Assembly (NCBI RefSeq): GCF_017996735.1
Contig: NZ_JAGOGJ010000045.1
Coordinates: 1 to 48,254, forward strand
DNA: 48,254 nt
DNA from: Niveispirillum sp.
GTDB taxonomy: Bacteria; Pseudomonadota; Alphaproteobacteria; Azospirillales; Azospirillaceae
Direction: 5' to 3'
Shown: positions 8,758-16,439 of the stretch, piece after piece
Layout: each line of letters begins with the position of its first letter
How positions within the stretch are numbered: position 1 is the first letter of the stretch
Position numbers and translations under genes: made by a program
Notes under the pieces: model-generated
Database searches by the model: none
The model's input: only the letters and a program-made list of their open reading frames with translations
Told to the model about the DNA's origin: nothing

Positions 8758-9081
8758 TTATCTGGCCCGATAGGGATCGGTCCGGGGAAGACCGGCCCGT
8801 CGGCGCAAGGCCCGGCTGGTGATGAAGTCACGCAAGGCGCGGGGAACGGCATCCCGGCGCGTCCAACGAATGGTCAACCGGGCCTGGCGGCATTCCCAGG
8901 CCAGTTCCCGGCCATTCTCATACCGGTGCTGTTCATACTCGGTCATGGCATCCAGAGCGGCATAATCGAACGGCTTGCCAGACATGGCCTCTACAAAACC
9001 GGTATGAAAGGCCTGATGACAAACAGCGTGACGGGCTGACCGCCAGGAACATGCACCGTGGATCATATCGTTCGTGGACAT
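8758..9081 (-). CDS. Small protein of unknown function, possibly Zur-regulated
   Basis: The 107-residue product contains a segment, AFHTGFVEAMSGKPFDYAA followed by YEQHRYENGRELAWECR, whose 'G..A..GKP...Q..YE.GR' pattern resembles the ribosome modulation factor fold, though the protein is longer and basic at its C-terminus. I cannot assign a function. It lies between the hydrolase operon and the ABC ATPase gene, on the same strand as both, with a Zur-like box 20-40 bases upstream. No clear ribosome site precedes ATG 9081; ATG 9066 is an alternative. The ordered central motif and the promoter context favour a real gene. Confidence 0.55.
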   Translation of the reverse strand: MSTNDMIHGACSWRSARHAVCHQAFHTGFVEAMSGKPFDYAALDAMTEYEQHRYENGRELAWECRQARLTIRWTRRDAVPRALRDFITSRALRRRAGLPRTDPYRAR

Positions 9082-9100
9082 CTGTCAGACAGGAGTAATT

Positions 9101-9120
9101 ATGTGATGTTATAACGTTAT
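9101..9120 (-). promoter_or_regulatory. Zur-like half-box upstream of small protein gene
   Basis: ATGTTATAACGTTAT at about 9106-9120 has one intact TGTTATA half-site of the Zur consensus and the dyad GTTATAAC (9108-9115), but the second half is degenerate. It lies 20-40 bases upstream of the small gene starting at 9081 and close to the zinc ABC cassette. This is a moderate sequence match supported by context. Confidence 0.45.
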
Positions 9121-9238
9121 TATTAAAGTGACCCCGGATCAAGAGGGACGGATCGGTCGCGCCCAGCCCGGACAGCATAGGAGAGAGACCATCAACGGGT
9201 CAGAGCGTTATCGGCTCGGCGCTCATAGCCGAATTTGG

Positions 9239-10003
9239 TCATGCCGTGCGGCCTTCGCCCAACCACCCCGCCGCCAGCGCCCCGAACGCCGCCGGGTCCT
9301 CCAGCATCGGGTAATGCCCCACCCCCGCCAACACCCGCAGTTCTGCCGCCGGCAGCGCCGCGATCCAGGTGGTGCGGACCAGATCGGCGGTGATGGCCAG
9401 ATCCTGCTCGCCGACCAGCACGGCAACGGGCACATCCAGCCCCGCGACACGGTCGGCGAAATCATCGCCGGACCAGCTTTCGAAATAGGCGGCGAAGGCG
9501 TCTTCGCGTGACTGGGCAAAGGAACCGGCCACCAGTTCACGATACAGATCGGGCGACAGAAGGTCAGACGTGGAATGGCGGATGATGCCTTCCCGCGCGC
9601 CGGCATCGCCCGCCGCCGCACGGAACAGCGCCCGTGTTGCCGCGTCGAACGGGGCAGCACCCGCCCAAACGGGTGTGACGGCCAGCAGCCGTTCCACCCG
9701 CGCCGGTGCCGCCACCGCCACGCGCAGCGCCGCCTTGCCGCCCATCGAATGGCCGATCAGGCTGAACCTTTCCCAGCCCAGCCGGTCGGCAAGATCCAGC
9801 GCATCGGCGGCGATGGTGGCAATGTCGAACGGCCCGCCCTGGTCACGGGACAGGCCATATCCGCGCTGATCCATCAGCGCAAGGGTCCAGGTTTCGGGGT
9901 CGAAGGCCGGCAGTGCCGGCCCATAGACCCCATGGTCGCCGAACCAGCCATGCAGCAGCAGCGCATGGCGGGGTCCGCGACCATGGAGACGATGGCCGAT
10001 CAT
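9239..10003 (-). CDS. Alpha/beta-fold hydrolase
   Basis: This is a 254-residue alpha/beta hydrolase with HGWFGD (oxyanion region), the nucleophile elbow GHSMGGK, an acid-bearing strand VAVLVGEQDLAI and the catalytic His in VLAGVGHYPMLEDP. No signal peptide is seen, so it should be cytoplasmic. Its start overlaps the stop of the upstream hydrolase gene by four bases (ATGA), and it is the last gene of the TonB receptor-VOC-FAH operon. In such clusters it could hydrolyse an ester, enol-lactone or ring-cleavage product; the substrate cannot be told from sequence. Confidence 0.85.
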   Translation of the reverse strand: MIGHRLHGRGPRHALLLHGWFGDHGVYGPALPAFDPETWTLALMDQRGYGLSRDQGGPFDIATIAADALDLADRLGWERFSLIGHSMGGKAALRVAVAAPARVERLLAVTPVWAGAAPFDAATRALFRAAAGDAGAREGIIRHSTSDLLSPDLYRELVAGSFAQSREDAFAAYFESWSGDDFADRVAGLDVPVAVLVGEQDLAITADLVRTTWIAALPAAELRVLAGVGHYPMLEDPAAFGALAAGWLGEGRTA

Positions 10004-10995
10004 GGGCGATGATACCTTTCGATCTTCTGGTCGATGGCGCCGAACAGCGACCGTCCGTCGGACCCGAACATTTCCATCCGCACCCGGTCGCCAAAGCGCA
10101 GATAGGGCATGGCGGCCGCGCCATGCTTCAATTGTTCATGCGCCCGTTCCTCCGCGATGCAGCCGCTGCCACACCTTTCATGGTCGGCATTGGCCAGCGC
10201 GCCGGCCCCGATGACCGTGCCTGCGCGCAGTTCGCGCGTGCGGGCGGCATGGGCGATCAACTGGGCGTAATTGAACGTCGCGTCATGACCGGGTTCCAGT
10301 TCGCCCAGGCGTTTTCCATTCACCTCCACCAGATACCGGCCCGACAGCAACCGTCCGTCCCAGGCGGCGCCCAGTTCGTCCGGGGTGACGGCGACCGGCG
10401 CCATGCTGGAGATGCACTTGCCCTGCAAAAAGCCGAAGCCGCGCGTCAGTTCCGGTGGGATCACACCGCGCAGGGAATAATCGTTCAACAGGGTGATCAG
10501 CCGCACGTAACGCGGCGCCTCCTCCGCGCTGACGCCCATCGGCACGTCACCGGTGATGATCACCACTTCGGCCTCCAGGTCGATGCCCAGCCCTTCATCC
10601 TCCGTCAGGCGCAGCGGTGCCGCCGGCCCCAGCATCGGATCGGACACACCCTGATACATCAGGGGCACCTGGAAAAAATCGTCGGGCACCTTGGCCCCGC
10701 GCGCCGCCCGCACCACCGACATGTGATGGTAATAGGCGCTGCCATCCAGGAACTGATAGGCGCGCGGCAATGGCGCCAGGGCGATGGTCGGGTCGAAGGG
10801 GAATTCCCGTTCCACCGGGCCGGCGGCCAGCCGATCGGACAGCACATGCAGGATCGGCCCCACACGGTCCCAGTCATCCAGGGCGGCCTGCATGGTGGCG
10901 GCGACGCCGGTGGCGCGCACCGCGCGGGTCATGTCGGGGGAGACGACGACCAGCGTACCGTCGCGCCCGCCCTCTTTCACGGTTGCCAGCTTCAT
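10000..10995 (-). CDS. Fumarylacetoacetate hydrolase family protein (330-residue two-domain type)
   Basis: The 331-residue sequence begins MKLATVKEGGRDGTLVVVS and has an N-terminal domain (LPRAYQFLDGSAYYHHM) followed by the FAH catalytic domain: EDEGLGIDLEAEVVIITGDVP with metal-binding acidic residues, GFGFLQGKCISSMAPVAV, and GTVIGAGALANADH. This layout matches the shorter bacterial fumarylacetoacetases that split acylpyruvates such as fumarylacetoacetate. No homogentisate dioxygenase is present in the window, so the true substrate may be another 1,3-diketo or acylpyruvate acid made by this operon. Start and stop both overlap neighbouring genes by ATGA, indicating translational coupling. Confidence 0.85.
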   Translation of the reverse strand: MKLATVKEGGRDGTLVVVSPDMTRAVRATGVAATMQAALDDWDRVGPILHVLSDRLAAGPVEREFPFDPTIALAPLPRAYQFLDGSAYYHHMSVVRAARGAKVPDDFFQVPLMYQGVSDPMLGPAAPLRLTEDEGLGIDLEAEVVIITGDVPMGVSAEEAPRYVRLITLLNDYSLRGVIPPELTRGFGFLQGKCISSMAPVAVTPDELGAAWDGRLLSGRYLVEVNGKRLGELEPGHDATFNYAQLIAHAARTRELRAGTVIGAGALANADHERCGSGCIAEERAHEQLKHGAAAMPYLRFGDRVRMEMFGSDGRSLFGAIDQKIERYHRP

Positions 10996-11546
10996 TGCAG
11001 AACCTCGCGCTTGTAACCATGGGAAGACCCGAACACTTCGGCCCGGCGCGACCAGTCATGCGTGCGGCTCCACAGATCCAGCACGTCCATCGCCTCCCGT
11101 TCGAACTGTGCTTCCTGTTCCTTGGTCGCGGTGCGGGCCGTCAGTTCCAGACGGTGGCCGGACGGATCGAAGAAATAGATGGAGAGGATGAAATCATCAT
11201 GATTGGTGGGGCCGATGACATCGACCCCCTTCGCCTCCAGTTCCGCCTTGGCGCGCAGCAGGGTCGGCACGTCCGCCACCTCGAAGGCGAAATGCTGGAC
11301 CCAGCCGGGCGTGTTGGTGTCCTTGATGCCCGGCGGGGATTGCGGCACCTCGAAAAAGGCGATGTTGGAACCGTCCTCCATCTCAAAGAAGATATGGATA
11401 TGCGGGCTGTATTCGCCGGTGGAGGGCACATGGTCCTCCCCCATGGCATGGGTGAATTTCAGGCCCAGGACGGTGGTGTAGAACTCCACCGTCTCCTTGG
11501 CGTCCACGCAGCGAAAGGCCGCGTGGTGCAATTTCTTGCACAACAT
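10992..11546 (-). CDS. VOC superfamily protein (glyoxalase/dioxygenase fold)
   Basis: The 184-residue protein has the two beta-alpha-beta-beta-beta modules of the vicinal oxygen chelate fold. Likely metal ligands are in KLHHAAF near the N-terminus, WVQHFAFEV in the middle and SGHRLELT near the end, giving the His/His/Glu set used by glyoxalases and extradiol dioxygenases. GGGAGATG precedes ATG 11546. The gene sits between the TonB receptor and the FAH hydrolase. Ring-cleaving dioxygenase or isomerase are both possible; the size favours a single-domain VOC enzyme. The C-terminal tail (about 40 residues) beyond the fold is unusual. Confidence 0.8.
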   Translation of the reverse strand: MLCKKLHHAAFRCVDAKETVEFYTTVLGLKFTHAMGEDHVPSTGEYSPHIHIFFEMEDGSNIAFFEVPQSPPGIKDTNTPGWVQHFAFEVADVPTLLRAKAELEAKGVDVIGPTNHDDFILSIYFFDPSGHRLELTARTATKEQEAQFEREAMDVLDLWSRTHDWSRRAEVFGSSHGYKREVLQ

Positions 11547-11621
11547 GGGGACATCTCCCTGTTTCGGGTGATCGAACCGGGCCGCCGGATGGCGGCGCCG
11601 GCGATTGACGGATGTTGAAAA

Positions 11622-14486
11622 TCAGAACTTGGAGCGGACGCCGACGCGGAACTGCCGGCCGATAACGTCATAGAGATAGCCGTTGACGCCCGACTGGATG
11701 GTGCTGGAGGTCGACCAGTTGGGAGAGGCCGGCGGGTCCTGGTTCAGCAGGTTGTAGATCGACGCATAGATCTGCGTCTGGTCACCGATGCCGCCCAGCG
11801 TATAGGTGGCCGTCAGGTCGAAATAGGACACCGCCTTCACGCGGTTATTGTCGATATCCACACCTTCCTTGAACTCCCGGTGCAGATGGCCGGCGCCGAT
11901 GAAGCGGTTGGTCAGCGTGGTGCTGAAGGAACCCGTGTCCAACGTGGCCGACGACAGCAGGCGCCAGCGCGGCACGGCCGTGGGGAAACGCTGTTCATTG
12001 GCATTGTCGCCGGCATAGTTCACCGTGATGCCATTGGCCGTGACGGAGCGTTCATCGGCATAGCTGGCGACGGAACGCAGGCTGAGCCGGCCGATATCGC
12101 CCAGATCGCCCTGCCACCCCGCCTCGAAATCGATGCCGCGTGCCCGTTCGGCGTTCAGGTTCTGCGGCAGCAGCGTGATATGGGTGATCAGGCCGGCGGC
12201 ATTGCGGGTAATGAAACCGCACTGGTCGGTGGAACCGGCGGCGCAGCGGGCCAAGACGTTGGTGGCCTCCAGCGTCGTGATCGATCCCTTGATCTTGATA
12301 TCGTAATAATCAGCCGACAGGGACAGACCGTCCAGCCAGGACGGGCGGTAGACAAAGCCCAGCGAACGGGTATCGGCCTTTTCCGGGGCCAGATCGCGAT
12401 TGCCGGTGGTGATGGCGCGGATGGAATAGGAACTGTTGGTGACCGGATCGTCGATGGTCTGGTTCAAGGTGATGCCGGCCGCGAACTTCTCCGCCAGGTT
12501 GGCGGCGCGGATGTCACGGGACGCCACGCCACGGATGCGGAACTGATCATCCAGATCCCAGGTGGCGCCCAGCTTCCAGGTGGCGACCGACCCGCTGGTG
12601 GAATAATCGGTGAAACGCACGGCACCGTTCAGGTCGAGTTGTTCCAGGAATGGCAGGCCCTGGGCCAGCGGTACCACGGCTTCGGCAAACAGGTCCTTCA
12701 CCGTGTAGCTGCCATGGGCCGGCTTGTAGTTGCCGACATAATGCGCGTCGACCAGCGACAGGCTGTCAGCCGTGGAGCGATAGCTTTCGCGGCGATATTC
12801 CGCACCGATGGCGGTGGAAACCGGGCCGGCCCAGATGGCGAACGGCTCGCCCCGCAGCGTGAAGGCGCCGACATCCTGACCGAAGCGGACATTCTGCACG
12901 GCGTTACCATTCACATAATCCAGCGCTGCCTGGGACATGTTGCCTTCGCCGAAAATATTGAACGGCGCGCAGAAATTATTGCGGTCGGTCAGGGTGGAAC
13001 GGCAGACGATGCGCCCGTCCGGTCCCACCACGGCATCCACGGCCCGGTCGAAATTGGCCAGGATGGGGTTGTTGTCGAACCCGCCGAAGGAGAAATGGGT
13101 GCGGCCATGCTGGAAATAGCTGTCCCAGCTCCAGCCATTGCCGAACACGCCTTCCGCGCCGGCCACGTAACGCTGCTGCGCCCGCTTCGACCGGCCGCTG
13201 ACGCCGCCCATGTCCAGGAACATGCGGCCGACATTGATGGTGGACAGGCCCAACTGCGCCATCTGCTGCTTCACGGCGGCAGGCAGATAGGCATTGTCGG
13301 CACGGATCACCTGATTGGTGATCTCGAACGCGCGGCCCACCACGTCGTTGCGCGCCTTGCCGTAACCCGCCTCCCCAAACACCGTGATATCAGGCATCAG
13401 TTCATAGGAGACGCGGCCATAAGCAGTGCCGTAGCGCAGCGGCAGGGCCAGACGGATGCGCCCGCCGACATCCTGGCTGTCACCGCCGATGGCCTGGATA
13501 CCCGTCACCAGACCGGGATTGAAGGGCAGCAGTTCCACATTGGGACCGAACTGCTTGTTGTAAAGCGGGTTGGCCGTGCTGACGCCGTTCACCATAACCG
13601 TGCGTGGGCCGGTGATCAGGCCGCCCGTGGTCTGGTTCGACTTGCCCACATGGTCGGCCACCAGCCGGCGCGGCTGGCCGTTGGTGGGTGTCCAGGCGGG
13701 GTTCAGCACGGTCTTGCGGCTGGTGAACCAATCGCGGCTGTCGGGGAAGCCGGCCCCGCCTTCGGAATGGTATTCACCGCTGACGATGACATGGCCGCGC
13801 CCTTCCGCGAAGGGGGAGCCGACGGAAAGCTCTCCCTTGAAGGATTTGGCGTCACCTTCGTTGGAGATGCCATATTGCGCGCCGGTCTTCACACCCGTGA
13901 AGGTGCGGTCCAGCACATAGTTGACGACGCCGGCCACGGCGTCGGAGCCCCAGGCCGCCGAGGCACCGCCCGTGATCACATCCACCCGCTGCACCAGCGC
14001 CTGCGGCAACAGATTGGCGTCGACAGCGCCGATATCGCTGGTCGGCACCACCCGGTGACCATCCAGCAGGACCAGGGTGCGGTTGGGACCCAGTGCCCGC
14101 ATGTCGAAGAAGTTCGATCCCGCCTCCGCCCCGGCACCTGAGGTGCCACGGCGCGGGGTGTTGGAGCCGACCAGGGCCGGCAACTGGTTGACGAAATCGG
14201 CGATGTTGGCGGGGGCAGCTTCCAGCAGGCGGGCCTGATCGATCACCGTTGTCGGCGTCGGCGCGTCATAGCCCTGACGGGCGACGCGGGTGCCGGTCAC
14301 CACGATCTCATCCAGGGCGGCGGCCTGCTTCTCCCCCTCGTCCTGCGGATCGGCCCAGGCCGGGGCGGCGGCGCCGGAAACCAGGGCAAACAGGGCAATC
14401 CGGGAGACCCGGCAAATCAAGCCATGCCTTCCCTTGAATGATTTCTTCATGCCGCCCGAACGTTCTTTGTTATCCTGCATGCTCAT
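11622..14486 (-). CDS. TonB-dependent outer membrane receptor
   Basis: From ATG 14486, preceded by GGGAGGG seven bases upstream, the protein has 954 residues. It carries a signal peptide (ALFALVSGAAAPAWA), a TonB-box/plug region with DEIVVTGTRV, LLDGHRVVPTSD, and GGASAAWGSDAVAGVVNYVL, and a long 22-strand-type barrel ending in Phe (FRVGVRSKF). Upstream Met codons to 14651 would put residues ahead of the signal and lack a ribosome site. It should import a substrate across the outer membrane using TonB energy. It heads the operon with VOC, FAH and hydrolase genes and is divergent from an AraC regulator, which points to uptake of a catabolic substrate, not iron, but no sequence feature proves the ligand. 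Confidence 0.9.
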   Translation of the reverse strand: MSMQDNKERSGGMKKSFKGRHGLICRVSRIALFALVSGAAAPAWADPQDEGEKQAAALDEIVVTGTRVARQGYDAPTPTTVIDQARLLEAAPANIADFVNQLPALVGSNTPRRGTSGAGAEAGSNFFDMRALGPNRTLVLLDGHRVVPTSDIGAVDANLLPQALVQRVDVITGGASAAWGSDAVAGVVNYVLDRTFTGVKTGAQYGISNEGDAKSFKGELSVGSPFAEGRGHVIVSGEYHSEGGAGFPDSRDWFTSRKTVLNPAWTPTNGQPRRLVADHVGKSNQTTGGLITGPRTVMVNGVSTANPLYNKQFGPNVELLPFNPGLVTGIQAIGGDSQDVGGRIRLALPLRYGTAYGRVSYELMPDITVFGEAGYGKARNDVVGRAFEITNQVIRADNAYLPAAVKQQMAQLGLSTINVGRMFLDMGGVSGRSKRAQQRYVAGAEGVFGNGWSWDSYFQHGRTHFSFGGFDNNPILANFDRAVDAVVGPDGRIVCRSTLTDRNNFCAPFNIFGEGNMSQAALDYVNGNAVQNVRFGQDVGAFTLRGEPFAIWAGPVSTAIGAEYRRESYRSTADSLSLVDAHYVGNYKPAHGSYTVKDLFAEAVVPLAQGLPFLEQLDLNGAVRFTDYSTSGSVATWKLGATWDLDDQFRIRGVASRDIRAANLAEKFAAGITLNQTIDDPVTNSSYSIRAITTGNRDLAPEKADTRSLGFVYRPSWLDGLSLSADYYDIKIKGSITTLEATNVLARCAAGSTDQCGFITRNAAGLITHITLLPQNLNAERARGIDFEAGWQGDLGDIGRLSLRSVASYADERSVTANGITVNYAGDNANEQRFPTAVPRWRLLSSATLDTGSFSTTLTNRFIGAGHLHREFKEGVDIDNNRVKAVSYFDLTATYTLGGIGDQTQIYASIYNLLNQDPPASPNWSTSSTIQSGVNGYLYDVIGRQFRVGVRSKF

Positions 14487-14724
14487 TTCTATCCCTCCCG
14501 ATGCTGTCGGCGCAATTCCATTGGTTTTGCGCTTCTGATTGCGGTGAACTGACACCGGGAATGTGCCACGTGACCTGGACAATCTACTTATGCCGGGGTC
14601 CGCGCCTTTGCCTGAAAGTCCGGTTTTCGATCCGGCGGCCCTCGCCTTCACGCGCGGGAGGGTTTATGTCTGAATGGACAAGAACGTCCGCGCCGAAGCG
14701 GCTGGCAATAACGGGAGGTGACCT

Positions 14725-15582
14725 TTGGGCGCGATGGAACCAGGCAAGGCCGTGTGGATCCTGTCCGGGCGTTTCGGCAGGGCGACCGTCAATCTGAACG
14801 ACCGGGCGCTGGTCGAACATGCGCACCGGCAGATCAACATCCTGCTGAAGCTGGGCGGTGCGGATGCGCATTTCCTGGTGGATGGCAAGGAACTGGCGCT
14901 GGATGACACCTCCATGCTGCTGTTCAATTCCTGGCTGCCGCATGGGAAGCTGGCGGGGCCGCCCTGCCTGATCCTGTCGCTGTTCATCGAGCCGGACTGG
15001 CTGGGCGATGCCCTGCCCCACACGGCGGCGCGCGTGACCGAACTTTTCGCCGATGCGCAGGTGACATTGACGGAGGAGGTGCAGATCCAGGCCTCTCGCC
15101 TTGCCACGGCCATCACGGCGCAGAACCGTGCCTCGCAGGAACAGTGCGAAAGGCTGCTGCTGGATCTGGTCGATGCCATCGTGGCGCAATATGCGGGGGA
15201 TGCGGCGGAACGCTCGCTGATGCCGCGCCGGCAGATGATCGATTTCCGCATCCGCAAGGCGCTGGCCTATATGCAGGCCAATTCCCTGCGCAGCCTGCAA
15301 ATGGAGGAACTGGCCCGGCAGGTCGGCCTGTCGCGTTCCCGCTTCTTCGAACAGTTCCGCCGCTGCGTCGGCACCTCGCCCCAGCAATATGCCGATTATA
15401 TTCGGGTGACGACGGCCACCCGGCTGCTGAGCACGACGGATTTGTCGCTGGCGGAGCTGGCGGATGAGCTGGGCTTTGCCGGCCACAGCAACTTCACCCG
15501 CTTTTTCACCCAGCATATCGGCGTGCCACCCAGCGAATTCCGCCGCCAGACGTCGGATGCGGAGATGATGGCCCTGCATTGA
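14725..15582 (+). CDS. AraC-family transcriptional regulator
   Basis: The 285-residue protein has an N-terminal cupin-like sensor (QINILLKLGGADAHFLVDG) and a C-terminal pair of helix-turn-helix motifs: LRSLQMEELARQVGLSRSRF with FRRCVGTSPQQYADYIR, then LAELADELGFAGHSNFTRFF. A TTG start at 14725 is preferred because GGGAGGTG lies about six bases upstream; ATG 14734 is too far from it. It is divergent from the TonB receptor operon with a 238-base gap and most likely activates it in response to the operon's substrate. Confidence 0.85.
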   Translation: MGAMEPGKAVWILSGRFGRATVNLNDRALVEHAHRQINILLKLGGADAHFLVDGKELALDDTSMLLFNSWLPHGKLAGPPCLILSLFIEPDWLGDALPHTAARVTELFADAQVTLTEEVQIQASRLATAITAQNRASQEQCERLLLDLVDAIVAQYAGDAAERSLMPRRQMIDFRIRKALAYMQANSLRSLQMEELARQVGLSRSRFFEQFRRCVGTSPQQYADYIRVTTATRLLSTTDLSLAELADELGFAGHSNFTRFFTQHIGVPPSEFRRQTSDAEMMALH

Positions 15583-15592
15583 CGGCGCAATC

Positions 15593-15620
15593 GGCCTTCC
15601 CCGGCACACCGGGGAAGGCC
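15593..15620. terminator. Strong hairpin after AraC gene
   Basis: GGCCTTCCCCGG and CCGGGGAAGGCC form a perfect 12-bp stem with a CACA loop, ten bases after the AraC stop. A TTTT run follows only 10 bases later on the plus strand, so it is a weak or bidirectional terminator between convergent genes. Confidence 0.55.
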
Positions 15621-15692
15621 ACTAACACTGTTTTGCGGTGATCAGAACCTTACGCCGCGCGAGCGGCGCGGCGGCAGTCGCCGCCGGACCAG

Positions 15693-15719
15693 ATTGCGAT
15701 AAGTTCCACTCATCGCAAT
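15693..15719. repeat. Inverted repeat between convergent AraC and GST genes
   Basis: ATTGCGAT (15693-15700) and ATCGCAAT (15712-15719) are perfect inverted arms with an 11-base spacer. The site lies at gene 3' ends, so a hairpin role is as likely as a protein-binding role. Confidence 0.4.
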
Positions 15720-15733
15720 TTGGTATAACAAGG

Positions 15734-16339
15734 TCAGCGCGTGGGCAGGGCCGCCACGGCGGCAAAGGCCGGCCGGGCGCGCAGCCCGGCATACCAGCGG
15801 GACAGGGCCGGAAGCTCCGGCCGGGCGATGGGCAGGGCCAGCCAGCGATGCGCGCTGATCCCCGCCGCGATATCCGCGATGGTGAAATCATCGCCGGCGA
15901 CATGGGCCGAAGCGGCCAGCCGCGCATCCAGCAGGGTGAACTGCCCGGCGACCTGCGTTTCCGCCGCCTGTGCCGCCGGGCTGCCGGCCTGCGACCGGGT
16001 CTGCATCACGTCGCGCAGGCCGATCCCCAGCGACACCATTTGCCAGTCCAGCCACTGATCCACTACAGCGCGCGCCGCCGGCGTGGCGGGCAGCAGACCC
16101 GCCTGCGGGTGGCGGGCCGCCAGATAGCGCAGGATGGCGTTGGATTCCCACAGGATCACATCCCCGTCCTTGATGGTCGGGATGCGGCCATTGGGGTTCA
16201 TGGCCCGATAGGCCGGATCGTCCAGGCCGCCGAACGGCCCGCCCAGATCGATACGGTCGAAGGACTGGCCGATTTCGGCACAGGCCCAGATGATTTTCTG
16301 GACGTTGGATGAATTGGCCCGGCCCCATAATGTCAACAT
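15734..16339 (-). CDS. Glutathione S-transferase family protein
   Basis: The 201-residue protein has the GST thioredoxin-like N-terminus (MLTLWGRANSSNVQKIIWACAEIG, with Ser/Asn in the catalytic region), the cis-Pro and ESxAI motifs (GRIPTIKDGDVILWESNAILRYLA) and an all-helical C-terminal domain with DDFTIADIAA. ATG 16339 has GGGGA seven bases upstream. It lies about 100 bases after the 2-aminobenzoate-CoA ligase gene on the same strand and is probably the last gene of the kyn operon. Its role there is unclear: maleylacetoacetate-isomerase-like, detoxifying, or unrelated. Confidence 0.85.
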   Translation of the reverse strand: MLTLWGRANSSNVQKIIWACAEIGQSFDRIDLGGPFGGLDDPAYRAMNPNGRIPTIKDGDVILWESNAILRYLAARHPQAGLLPATPAARAVVDQWLDWQMVSLGIGLRDVMQTRSQAGSPAAQAAETQVAGQFTLLDARLAASAHVAGDDFTIADIAAGISAHRWLALPIARPELPALSRWYAGLRARPAFAAVAALPTR

Positions 16340-16439
16340 GATCGAATCCCCGAAGCTGTCACAGCGATCCGGCATGGTAGCGCCGCCGGGCGGGACCGGG
16401 CTTTCCCACCAGTACGGAAGCTGTGCCGTGCGTCCGGTT

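Noticed and set aside
9211..9235. TCGGCT/AGCCGA hairpin after the alpha/beta hydrolase
   Set aside because: The stem is short with a ten-base loop and has no T run, so it is too weak to call a terminator.
11880..14141. 753-codon plus-strand frame opposite the TonB receptor
   Set aside because: The receptor on the minus strand has a signal peptide, plug and barrel motifs. The opposite frame is a GC-rich antisense shadow.
15648..15680. GC-rich CGCCGC/GCGGCG hairpin
   Set aside because: Short stems of this kind are expected by chance in such GC-rich DNA.
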